Under the pieces are notes generated by a model that did not search any database, had not been told where the DNA came from, and worked only from the letters and a program-made list of their open reading frames with translations. A stretch of DNA of 6,036 bases from a bacterium (GTDB lineage Bacteria > SZUA-182). Each line of letters starts with the position of its first letter. The stretch's first letter is position 1. The DNA is taken from the NCBI GenBank assembly GCA_003230635.1, contig QIFF01000233.1:1-6036 (forward strand). The letters run 5' to 3'. Positions 1 to 5,967 of this stretch are shown here, one piece after another. Both the position numbers and the translations under genes were made by a program.

Positions 1-7
1 CGAATTT

Positions 8-29
8 GGGCAGACACGGAGGTCTGCCC
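8..29. repeat. Short perfect palindrome, REP-like interspersed repeat
   Basis: Two 8-base arms (GGGCAGAC at 8-15 and GTCTGCCC at 22-29) are perfect reverse complements around a 6-base loop. The sequence would form a stable hairpin in RNA or single-stranded DNA. The following CCTACGTTTT has only a short, interrupted T-run, so it is a poor intrinsic terminator for an upstream gene, though that role is not excluded. From memory, GGGCAGAC-type palindromes followed by CCCTAC occur as dispersed intergenic repeats in several bacterial genomes. A genome-wide copy count would settle this. The element may continue left of the window. Confidence 0.55.
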
Positions 30-52
30 CTACGTTTTACCGTCCAATGAGC

Positions 53-59
53 AGGGGGA
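53..59 (+). promoter_or_regulatory. Ribosome binding site of the MOT1-type transporter
   Basis: AGGGGGA lies 7 bases before the ATG at 67. This supports that ATG as the translation start; the protein encoded from there begins just before the first conserved family motif. Confidence 0.6.
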
Positions 60-66
60 ATGACTA

Positions 67-1266
67 ATGCAAGTCAAAGGATATCGCTTTGACCGCCGGG
101 AGTTAGCCGGGGCGCTAGGGGATTTGGGAACCTTTCTGCCCTTAGCCATCGCCTTAATCACCATAAACGGGGTCAATGCCAGCTCCCTTTTTCTGGCGGC
201 TGGGTTACTATATCTAGGAGCAGGATTATATTACAAAATCCCCATGCCGGTGCAGCCGTTGAAAGCTACTTCCATCATTGCCATTACTATGGCCGCCAGC
301 CCGCAGATGATCGCCGCCACCGCCTTATCTATGAGCCTTATTTTCATGCTGGCCAGCTGTTTCGACCTGAATGAAGCCTTGAAGCGCTTTTTCCCCCGGC
401 CGGTAATAAGAGGCATTCAGTTGAGCCTGGGGCTAATCTTGGCTAAAAAGGGTTTTGCTCTGTTTCTGGATAAGCGTTTGTTGGCAAATGGCTCAGAAAC
501 GGTAGTCAACCTGGCCGGGTTTAATCTTTCAGTGGGAATAGGAGTGGGTTTGTTAGCTTTAGTATTAATCATTGCCTTGAAAAACAGCCAACGTTTTCCA
601 GCCGGGCTGGCGGTTATTTGTATGGGTTTATTTATCGGAGCCTGGAGCAGTAAGTTGGCGGGAATCAGCAACCTGGCGTTGGGATGCCAACTCCCGAATT
701 TTATTTTGCCTTCCTGGAGTGATTTTTCTGTCGCTGTGCCGATATTGCTCTTGCCGCAGCTTCCATTGACCTTTGCCAATTCAATAATGGCTACGGAGGA
801 AACCGCAACGCAATATTTCGGCACACAAGCTAATCGAGTGACTCCTAGAACTTTGATTACCTCCCTGGGACTGGCAAACTTATTTACCGGTCTGATCGGC
901 GGCATGCCCATGTGTCATGGCTCAGGGGGACTTACCGCCCATTACCGTTTTGGAGCGCGCAGCGGCGGTTCTTCTATAATAATCGGTGGGATCTTCATCC
1001 TTACCGCTTTGGTTTTGGGCCAGGCAGCTCCGGCCATCTTCAACCTGCTGCCCCTGGCGGTGCTGGGGATACTGCTGATTTATATCGGTGTAGCTCACAC
1101 CTTCCTGATTAAGGATATTTTGCACAGCCCTTGGGAATTAAGTTTGGCCCTGGGGATGGGAATTATTACCCTTATATATGGCGGTTTGGCTGTGGCCTTT
1201 GTCATAGGGTTACCACTTGCTATTTTAGGGGGACGATTGAAAAGAGGTGTTTTAGAATGCAAGTAA
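67..1266 (+). CDS. MOT1-type molybdate/sulfate membrane transporter
   Basis: A 399-residue, very hydrophobic protein with about ten predicted membrane segments. It matches the MOT1 molybdate transporter family (related to SulP sulfate permeases). What I see: a GDLGTFLPL motif at residues 18-26, PMPVQPLKA at 59-67, QLPLTFANS at 231-239 and a glycine-rich block GGMPMCHGSGG at 278-288 followed by HYRFGARSGG. These are the family's characteristic conserved segments. There is no C-terminal STAS domain, unlike classical SulP permeases, as is usual for MOT1 proteins. The likely role is uptake of molybdate (possibly sulfate) across the cytoplasmic membrane. Its stop codon lies inside nifV, so the two genes are almost certainly one transcript and translationally coupled. 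The context favours molybdate as substrate, because nitrogenase FeMo-cofactor needs both Mo and homocitrate; this is inference. The gene is full length and shows no damage. Confidence 0.88.
   Translation: MQVKGYRFDRRELAGALGDLGTFLPLAIALITINGVNASSLFLAAGLLYLGAGLYYKIPMPVQPLKATSIIAITMAASPQMIAATALSMSLIFMLASCFDLNEALKRFFPRPVIRGIQLSLGLILAKKGFALFLDKRLLANGSETVVNLAGFNLSVGIGVGLLALVLIIALKNSQRFPAGLAVICMGLFIGAWSSKLAGISNLALGCQLPNFILPSWSDFSVAVPILLLPQLPLTFANSIMATEETATQYFGTQANRVTPRTLITSLGLANLFTGLIGGMPMCHGSGGLTAHYRFGARSGGSSIIIGGIFILTALVLGQAAPAIFNLLPLAVLGILLIYIGVAHTFLIKDILHSPWELSLALGMGIITLIYGGLAVAFVIGLPLAILGGRLKRGVLECK
1243..1249 (+). promoter_or_regulatory. Ribosome binding site of nifV, inside the transporter gene
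   Basis: AGAGGTG lies within the last codons of the upstream transporter, 7 bases before the ATG at 1257. It fixes the nifV start there. The frame is open further upstream (to 1131), but that stretch encodes transporter sequence in another frame and has no homology to homocitrate synthases. Confidence 0.6.
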
Positions 1267-2390
1267 TCATTCATGACACTACCCTGCGTGATGGGGAACA
1301 AACAGCGGGAGTGGCTTTCTCCACTGAAGAAAAAATACGTATCGCCAAAATGCTGGACGAAATCGGCGTCCCCCAGATTGAAGCCGGCATTCCCGCCATG
1401 GGGAAGGATGAGCAGGAAACCATCAGGGCAATCTTAAATCTTGGGTTGAGGGCGCAAATCGTCGCCTGGAACCGGGCGCTAATCTCCGACATTGAAACCT
1501 CTTTAGCCTGTGGGGTACAGGCGCTGGCGATTTCCATGCCGTCCTCAGACATTCAGCTAAAACATAAGCTGGGACGGGACAGGAACTGGGCGCTTCGGCA
1601 GCTAAAGACAGTAATCCGTTATGCTGAACAGCATAATGTCAATTATATTTCCGTTGGGGCTGAGGATGCTTCCCGGGCCGATGATAATTTTTTAGTCCAA
1701 ATGGCTCGCTTGGTACGAGATGAGGGTGTCCAACGTTTTCGCTATTGCGATACTTTGGGAATACTTGATCCTTTTCGCACATACGACCGGATCAAGAACC
1801 TGATGGACAATGTCCCGGGTTTGGAGATTGAAATTCATACCCACGACGATTTAGGAATGGCAACGGCCAATGCCCTGGCCGCAGTCAAGGCAGGTGCCAA
1901 ATCCGTAAATACCACCGTCTGCGGTTTGGGAGAGCGGGCAGGTAATGCCCCGCTGGAAGTGGTGGTCATGGCCTTAAGATACCAGGAAGGAATAATCTTG
2001 CCTATAGACACCAGTCGCTTCAGAGAGCTGGCCGAATATGTAAGCCGGGCTGCAAATAGAGTTATCCCGCCGTGGAAACCAGTAGTGGGAAATAGGGTAT
2101 TTGCTCATGAGTCAGGCATTCACGTGGACGGAATAATAAAGAATCCGGCAAATTACGAAGCCCTAAACCCGGAAGAGGTGGGGCAAACCCGCCAGCTCAT
2201 GATCGGCAAACACTCTGGTTCCAGCGGCTTGATTCATAAGTTGGCTTCACTGGATATCCAAATATCACTTACCGAAGCCCGGCAACTCCTACCCCATGTC
2301 AGAAAGATGGCTATCAGATTAAAACGGGCACTGCTGGACAGTGAGGTATTGGGTATTTACGAACAGACCCTCTGTGCTGAAATTAGTTAA
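1257..2390 (+). CDS. nifV: Homocitrate synthase NifV
   Basis: A 377-residue enzyme of the DRE-TIM metallolyase family (homocitrate synthase/isopropylmalate synthase). It condenses acetyl-CoA with 2-oxoglutarate to (R)-homocitrate, the organic ligand of the nitrogenase FeMo-cofactor. Visible hallmarks: the N-terminal [10 protein letters not shown] at residues 6-15 (catalytic Arg11, metal ligand Asp12), the HTHDD metal-binding motif at 194-198, [12 protein letters not shown] at 223-234, and [10 protein letters not shown] at 284-293 followed by GKHSG at 317-321. The length fits NifV (about 380) rather than LeuA (about 510 with a regulatory domain), and no C-terminal LeuA allosteric domain is present, so leucine feedback is not expected. 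The start at 1257 is chosen because the conserved motif begins 5 residues in and a ribosome binding site precedes it. It overlaps the transporter gene by 10 bp. A role as the lysine-pathway homocitrate synthase is possible but less likely given the Mo transporter and glnA neighbours. Confidence 0.9.
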   Translation: MQVIIHDTTLRDGEQTAGVAFSTEEKIRIAKMLDEIGVPQIEAGIPAMGKDEQETIRAILNLGLRAQIVAWNRALISDIETSLACGVQALAISMPSSDIQLKHKLGRDRNWALRQLKTVIRYAEQHNVNYISVGAEDASRADDNFLVQMARLVRDEGVQRFRYCDTLGILDPFRTYDRIKNLMDNVPGLEIEIHTHDDLGMATANALAAVKAGAKSVNTTVCGLGERAGNAPLEVVVMALRYQEGIILPIDTSRFRELAEYVSRAANRVIPPWKPVVGNRVFAHESGIHVDGIIKNPANYEALNPEEVGQTRQLMIGKHSGSSGLIHKLASLDIQISLTEARQLLPHVRKMAIRLKRALLDSEVLGIYEQTLCAEIS

Positions 2391-2439
2391 GGGATAATTT
2401 AGCCAGTAATCAATTTATCCTCATGGCAAGGAACTCTCG

Positions 2440-2544
2440 ATGAGTGACGTATTGATTGTCAAGCATATTGGCATAGAAGGGCCGGGCAAGCGATTAGCTG
2501 CTCATTTGCGGTTCTCCTTTGAGAAGCGTGCGGATTTAACATAG
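2440..2544 (+). pseudogene. Mini-ORF resembling the N-terminus of a class I glutamine amidotransferase
   Basis: An ATG at 2440, preceded by AAGGAA at a plausible spacing, opens a 34-codon frame ending in TAG. Its first 16 residues read MSDVLIVKHIGIEGPG, which closely resembles the start of class I glutamine amidotransferases of the GMP-synthase-like group (pattern: hydrophobic strand, KH, IEGPG). After that the match stops, and no catalytic Cys nucleophile motif or His-Glu pair follows before glnA. I read it as a remnant left by deletion. Alternatively it could be a short leader peptide upstream of glnA that resembles the family by chance. It lies in the nifV-glnA gap, and ammonium/glutamine metabolism would be a fitting context for the lost gene. 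Confidence 0.45.
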
Positions 2545-2596
2545 ATTTAATATTCTTGAAGTATTTTGGAACAATAGAATGGTAACCTCTGTTTAA

Positions 2597-2625
2597 TTGA
2601 GAATGTTTTCGTGAATTGATTTAAT
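2597..2625 (+). promoter_or_regulatory. Sigma-A-type promoter for glnA
   Basis: TTGAGA (2597-2602) and TTTAAT (2620-2625) are separated by exactly 17 bp; each matches the housekeeping -35 (TTGACA) and -10 (TATAAT) consensus at 5 of 6 positions. Transcription would start near 2632, giving a leader of about 85 bases. An 8-base direct repeat, TTTAATTG, occurs at 2592-2599 and 2620-2627, covering parts of both promoter elements; it could be a regulator site, but I recognise no GlnR or TnrA operator (TGTNA-N7-TNACA). No sigma-54 (-24/-12) promoter was seen. Confidence 0.5.
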
Positions 2626-2645
2626 TGTAAGGGACTTTCCTGGCC

Positions 2646-2691
2646 TGGGCGACAGAGAAAATGCTCAAAACTTGATGTCTACACAGACCCA
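2646..2691 (+). other. Possible structured leader RNA of glnA
   Basis: Within the predicted 5' untranslated region several short complementary segments are nested: TGGG (2646-2649) with CCCA (2688-2691), GACA (2651-2654) with TGTC (2676-2679), and GAG (2655-2657) with CTC (2664-2666). TCAA/TTGA at 2665-2668 and 2672-2675 could form an alternative hairpin. Each helix is only 3-4 bp, so this may be chance. It does not match the glutamine riboswitch cores I know, nor a clear ANTAR double hairpin. A T-rich stretch and the glnA ribosome binding site follow directly. Confidence 0.2.
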
Positions 2692-2702
2692 TTTACTTTT
2701 TT

Positions 2703-2710
2703 AAAGGAGG
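2703..2710 (+). promoter_or_regulatory. Strong ribosome binding site of glnA
   Basis: AAAGGAGG is a near-perfect anti-16S match, 7 bases before the ATG at 2718. It fixes the start and predicts high translation. Such a strong site is typical of Firmicutes. Confidence 0.75.
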
Positions 2711-2717
2711 TTAAACC

Positions 2718-4130
2718 ATGCCAAAAGGAGTAATGAATTTTGTCAAGGAGAACGGAATAGAGATTATAGATCTCAAGTTCAACGACTTGCCCGGGTTGTG
2801 GCAACATTTTTCTATGGCCGCTTCAGAGCTAGGGGAGAAGACCTGGACAGAAGGGGTCGGTTTTGACGGCTCCAGTATCCGCGGCTTTCAGAAAATTCAC
2901 GAATCGGATATGATACTGCTTCCTGACCCCACCACTGCTATTATCGATCCAATCTGTAAACACAAAACTTTGAGTATAGTCTGCGATATTTACGACCCCA
3001 GGACTCATACTCCCTATACCCGCGATCCGCGCTATGTAGCCAAGAAAGCCGAGGAATATTTAAAGTCCACCGGCATTGCCGATACCAGCTACTGGGGCCC
3101 GGAGGCCGAGTTTTTTATTTTCGATGACGTACGTTTCGACCAGACGGAAAATTGCGGCTATTACTTCATAGACTCTATTGAAGGAGACTGGAACACCGGT
3201 AAGGATGAAAAACCCAACTTGGGCTACAAACCCCGCTATAAGGAAGGCTATTTCCCGGTACCTCCCCATGATAAGTATCAAGACCTGCGCAGCGAGATGA
3301 TGTTGGCTTTGATTAAGGCCGGGGTCCCGATTGAGGTGCACCACCACGAAGTGGCTACCGCCGGTCAGGCCGAGATTGACATTAGATTTGACACCTTGAC
3401 ACTTACGGCTGACAGGCTTCTATTGTACAAATACATTATTAAAAATATCGCCTACCAGAATGGCAAGGTTGTCACTTTCATGCCCAAACCCATCTTTCAG
3501 GATAACGGTTCCGGTATGCACACTCACCAGTCCTTATGGAAAGACGGCAAGAACTTATTCTTCGATACTAGTGGCTATGCCAATCTTAGCGATATGGCTA
3601 AATACTATATCGGCGGGCTGCTAAAACATGTTAAGAGTTTAATGGCTTTCTGTGCCCCGACTACCAACTCTTATAAGCGTTTGGTACCCGGCTACGAAGC
3701 CCCGGTTAATCTAGCCTACTCCCAGAGAAACCGCAGTGCGGCAATACGAATTCCGGCTTATAACGAAAACCCAAAGAGTAAAAGGATTGAATTCCGCCCA
3801 CCGGATGCCTCCAGCAACGGCTACCTGGCATTCTCCGCCATGCTGATGGCCGGCCTGGATGGAATTCAAAATAAGATTGATCCAGGGGAACCTTTGGAAG
3901 AGGATATCTTTGAATTACATCCAGAGAAATTGGCCGGGATAGGTACTGTACCTGGTTCTTTGGCAGAAGCCATCGATTCTTTGGAAGCAGATCATGAATA
4001 CTTACTCAAAGGAGATGTCTTCACTAAAGATGTAATCGATGTCTGGATTGAGTACAAACGCCAAAACGAAATTGATGCCCTAAGACTTAGACCACATCCC
4101 CATGAATTCTACATGTACTTTGATATTTAA
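2718..4130 (+). CDS. glnA: Glutamine synthetase, type I (GlnA)
   Basis: A 470-residue class I glutamine synthetase, which makes glutamine from glutamate, ammonium and ATP and acts as a cytoplasmic dodecamer. Visible elements: the beta-grasp domain with [10 protein letters not shown] at residues 48-57 (Asp50), the metal-binding GPEAEFF at 127-133 (Glu129, Glu131), NGSGMHTH at 263-270, the flap residue Glu327, NRSAAIRIP at 338-346 (Arg339, Arg344) and IEFRPPD at 357-363. The length and the extra segment around 155-190 place it in the GSI-beta type, the group normally controlled by adenylylation. However, the residue at the position of the E. coli adenylylated Tyr397 is Phe398 (context EEDIFEL), so that control should be absent. 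It has its own promoter and a strong ribosome binding site. Downstream of the nitrogen-fixation genes it would capture fixed ammonium. It is intact and complete. Confidence 0.97.
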   Translation: MPKGVMNFVKENGIEIIDLKFNDLPGLWQHFSMAASELGEKTWTEGVGFDGSSIRGFQKIHESDMILLPDPTTAIIDPICKHKTLSIVCDIYDPRTHTPYTRDPRYVAKKAEEYLKSTGIADTSYWGPEAEFFIFDDVRFDQTENCGYYFIDSIEGDWNTGKDEKPNLGYKPRYKEGYFPVPPHDKYQDLRSEMMLALIKAGVPIEVHHHEVATAGQAEIDIRFDTLTLTADRLLLYKYIIKNIAYQNGKVVTFMPKPIFQDNGSGMHTHQSLWKDGKNLFFDTSGYANLSDMAKYYIGGLLKHVKSLMAFCAPTTNSYKRLVPGYEAPVNLAYSQRNRSAAIRIPAYNENPKSKRIEFRPPDASSNGYLAFSAMLMAGLDGIQNKIDPGEPLEEDIFELHPEKLAGIGTVPGSLAEAIDSLEADHEYLLKGDVFTKDVIDVWIEYKRQNEIDALRLRPHPHEFYMYFDI

Positions 4131-4150
4131 TTGGGTTTAAGGGTCTAATT

Positions 4151-4218
4151 CCCCGTAGCTTGCTACGTTCCTTCCTTTTTGGGGTTTAGGCTTTTGATAC
4201 CCCGTCAGCTTGCTGAGG
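4151..4218. repeat. Pair of related short palindromic repeats (REP-like)
   Basis: Two copies of a small hairpin element lie about 50 bp apart. Copy 1 has CCCC then CGTAGC-TT-GCTACG (arms 4154-4159 and 4162-4167). Copy 2 has ACCCCG then TCAGC-TT-GCTGA (arms 4205-4209 and 4212-4216). Both share a CCCCGT start, an AGCTTGCT core and a TT loop, while the variable bases co-vary to keep pairing. The ATACCCCGTCAGCTTGCTGAGG layout recalls dispersed intergenic palindromes known from many bacterial genomes. Copy 1, followed by a T-rich run at 4168-4180, could also help to terminate glnA transcription, but its T-run is interrupted by C residues. Confidence 0.5.
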
Positions 4219-4334
4219 CTTCATTGGCATACGGAGTACATAGTTGTTAATCAATGCTACCGAGTATGGCACGGCTTGGAGGAACCTTAAAGTTTGTCCC
4301 AATCTCTGCCCAGGGAAAGCTAGCGAAATTGTAT
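4219..4334. other. Intergenic stretch with no recognisable gene
   Basis: Between the second palindromic repeat and the end of the MFS remnant I find no convincing gene. A 36-codon + strand frame (4254-4364) and part of a longer - strand frame cross it, but neither translation resembles a known protein and neither has a good ribosome binding site. It is probably decayed sequence. Confidence 0.5.
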
Positions 4335-4568
4335 TTAACCGGGGATGAGTGCAGGCCAGAGTAAAATTTTCAGTAGGACAACGGATATTATAGCCAAAAC
4401 CGCCCCTAAGGAAAAGGCTGGAACTGCTCCCCAGTGTTGCCACAGAAATCCCATAATTATACCGGCTGGAAGAGTGGTACAGCCCAGAGTGGTATGGTAA
4501 ATGCCGTGGGCTGTGCCCCGGACCTGGGCCGGCACAATGTCAGCTACATAGGCCCGCAGGATAAGCTC
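4335..4568 (-). pseudogene. MFS transporter, C-terminal remnant
   Basis: Read on the - strand, about 77 codons up to the TAA at 4335-4337 encode the end of a major facilitator superfamily transporter. The segment LRAYVADIVPAQVRGTAHG, followed by GIYHTTLG and ALPAG-like and GFLWQHWG motifs, is typical of the loop between late transmembrane helices of MFS exporters (pattern RA-VAD-VP-RGTA-G). Two hydrophobic helices then end the protein. A full MFS protein has about 400 residues and 12 helices; roughly the first four fifths are missing. The frame runs directly into the stop codon of the porin remnant a few bases upstream, so there is no start codon or promoter of its own. It is therefore a non-functional fragment. 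The substrate cannot be told. Confidence 0.75.
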
Positions 4569-4577
4569 CTTAAAAAC

Positions 4578-5100
4578 TTAGAAGGCAATTTGAAAACGGG
4601 TCATAAAGGTATCCTCGTTGTCTATCCGGCCACCGCCAACAAGGATGGAACTGTCAAAGTCGGCATGAACGTAGTCAACCATTACTCTGATAAATTCGTT
4701 TAGATACCAGTTTGCTCCTAAGGTGTAGCTTCTTGCTTCTTTGGTGTAAATACTGGCGTTCGCATAACCCTTTTTTAATATATCCTCATCTACATTCACC
4801 TGGTCATAACGGGCAATCAATTACACCCCGCCCCAGGTGTTTTTATCCGCATCAAAATTAGTATCAGGCTTAACCCGGGCAATTGTGCCATCTTTGAAGA
4901 CTTGTTCCTCCCTGGTTATAAAATAACTTAAAGCCAGATAATAACCGTCTATGTTGAAATTACCTTTTTGGTTGTTAACGGATAAATCATCCATCTGCAC
5001 CCTAAGCCACTCCCCCTTTAAAGAAACAGGGCCATAAATCCAGGCTCCTTCCAACCCGTAGCGTCTGCGAGCACCTTGATGGGTTAGGGGAACGGACTGC
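4578..5100 (-). pseudogene. Phosphate-selective porin OprO/OprP-like, truncated with internal stop
   Basis: On the - strand this encodes the C-terminal part of an outer-membrane beta-barrel of the OprO/OprP type. Seen in order: RYGLEGAWIYGPVSLKGEW (typical of the family's mid-barrel strands), several alternating polar/hydrophobic strands, then LIARYDQVN, YTLGANWYLNEFIRVMVDY, and a terminal strand ending in Phe (RFQIAF), the usual porin end signal. A TAA (4821-4823) interrupts the frame between NTWGGV and LIARYDQ with no frameshift, where the family has continuous sequence; it looks like a nonsense mutation. The N-terminal half, including signal peptide, is absent; the frame stays open only to 5123. 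An outer-membrane porin implies a diderm cell or ancestry. Exact homology limit on the right is uncertain to about 20 bp because the permease remnant on the + strand begins there. Confidence 0.75.
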
Positions 5101-5623
5101 TGCGCCCCTATTTGGTAGGAATATTAGCAAGTACTTTGCCGGGGGAATTGCCATCGGGATTCTATCGGTGGTGAGCGCCATGGTTATGACCGGCCCCAGA
5201 GTCTATTACGCCATGGCAAAAGACGGCCTTTTTCCAAGACACTTCGCTATCCTCAGCAAGACCCACAAGACCCCGGCCTATTCCATTTTACTTCAGGCGC
5301 TGATTGCTATGGGAATGGTTCTCACCTTGGCGTTTGATACCCTCCTCATATACATCGGTTTTACTCTTTCCCTATTTACCACGATGACTGTGGTAGGGCT
5401 GATAGTCCTCAGGATAAAGCGGCCTTCGGCTAAAAGAGAATACCAGACATTGGGATATCCCCTCACCCCCATTCTTTTCATTCTGGGTAATCTATGGGTC
5501 ATCTATTTTTCTATTAGAAGCCGATTGGTTATCTCCCTTTATGGATTGGGAACCCTTGGGGTAGGCTATTTGGTTTATTTGTGTTTTAAAAGGAATTATA
5601 ACGATAGCATCAATAAAATTTGA
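5096..5623 (+). pseudogene. APC-family amino acid permease, C-terminal remnant
   Basis: About 175 codons encode the last third to half of an amino acid-polyamine-organocation (APC) permease. Recognisable pieces: PLFGRNISKYFAGG, then SAMVMTGPRVYYAMAKDGLFP (a hallmark of YfnA-like permeases), KTPAYSILLQALIA, FDTLLIYIGFTLSLF, and GYPLTPILFILGNLWV near the end, with roughly five hydrophobic helices. A full protein has about 430-460 residues; the first six or seven helices are missing. Possible starts at 5168 (GTG) or 5180 (ATG) lack a ribosome binding site, and the family match extends upstream of both, so this is a 5'-truncated gene rather than a short one. No frameshift is seen in what remains. 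The truncation point coincides with that of the porin remnant on the other strand. The next gene follows after 8 bases. Confidence 0.78.
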
Positions 5624-5631
5624 GGCAGACG

Positions 5632-5967
5632 ATGTGGTACAGGCTGGGGGCGGATGCCTTATTACTGTTACATTTCTTGTGGATTGCCTTTCTAGTATTG
5701 GGCTTACCCCTGGGGTGGTATTTCAGGCTGCCCCGCTTACGCATACTGCATGCGCTGGGCTTGGCGCTGGCCCTGGCGCTTCAGCTCAGCCATACCCTGT
5801 GTCCCTTGACTATCTGGGAAGAGCAGCTCAGAACTCACCAGCAATCAGACTTCAGCTATCGGGGTTCGTTTATCATCTCTTACCTGGAGGAATTAGTTTA
5901 TCCTGGCTGGATTTCCCTGGATACAATCACCCTTCTCACTGCCTTACTAGTACAATGTATATTTTAA
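5632..5967 (+). CDS. DUF2784 small membrane protein, 3' end probably altered by an IS
   Basis: A 111-residue hydrophobic protein of the DUF2784 family, function unknown. Seen: an N-terminal helix with conserved His14 (LLLHFLWIAF), a second helix around 40-55 with His40, the signature CPLT at 57-60 with a following E-QLR, a Y-GSF segment at 76-80, SYLEELVYPG at 83-92, and a last hydrophobic segment. The ATG at 5632 is preferred because TGAGG lies 6 bases before it; a TTG at 5620, overlapping the permease stop, is the alternative. It follows the permease by 8 bp and was probably cotranscribed with it. Its stop codon overlaps the end of an IS630-type transposase on the other strand, so the final residues may be insertion-sequence sequence replacing the native C-terminus. 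With the permease 5' region deleted, the original promoter is probably gone. Confidence 0.75.
   Translation: MWYRLGADALLLLHFLWIAFLVLGLPLGWYFRLPRLRILHALGLALALALQLSHTLCPLTIWEEQLRTHQQSDFSYRGSFIISYLEELVYPGWISLDTITLLTALLVQCIF

Noticed and set aside
417..911. A 164-codon open frame on the - strand opposite the transporter gene
   Set aside because: Antisense to a well-supported gene, no ribosome binding site, and the translation resembles no known family.
1131..1256. An upstream extension of the nifV frame by 42 codons
   Set aside because: It overlaps transporter coding sequence in another frame, lacks homocitrate synthase similarity, and a ribosome binding site supports the ATG at 1257.
2392..2420. 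GGATAA / TTATCC inverted repeat just after nifV as a terminator
   Set aside because: Only 6 A/T-rich pairs around a 17-base loop and no T-run; too weak to be an intrinsic terminator.
2676..2704. GTCT-ACAC-AGAC plus a T-run as an attenuator before glnA
   Set aside because: The stem is only 4 bp and the T-run begins several bases later; not a credible terminator.
4254..4364. A 36-codon + strand frame beginning MLPSMARLGG
   Set aside because: No ribosome binding site, no recognisable similarity, and it overlaps the end of the MFS remnant on the other strand.
4186..4443. An 85-codon - strand frame across the palindromic repeat
   Set aside because: It overlaps the MFS remnant in another frame, and its end is simply translation of the repeat.
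4434..4703. An 89-codon + strand frame
   Set aside because: Antisense to the MFS and porin remnants, whose - strand translations match known families; this one does not.
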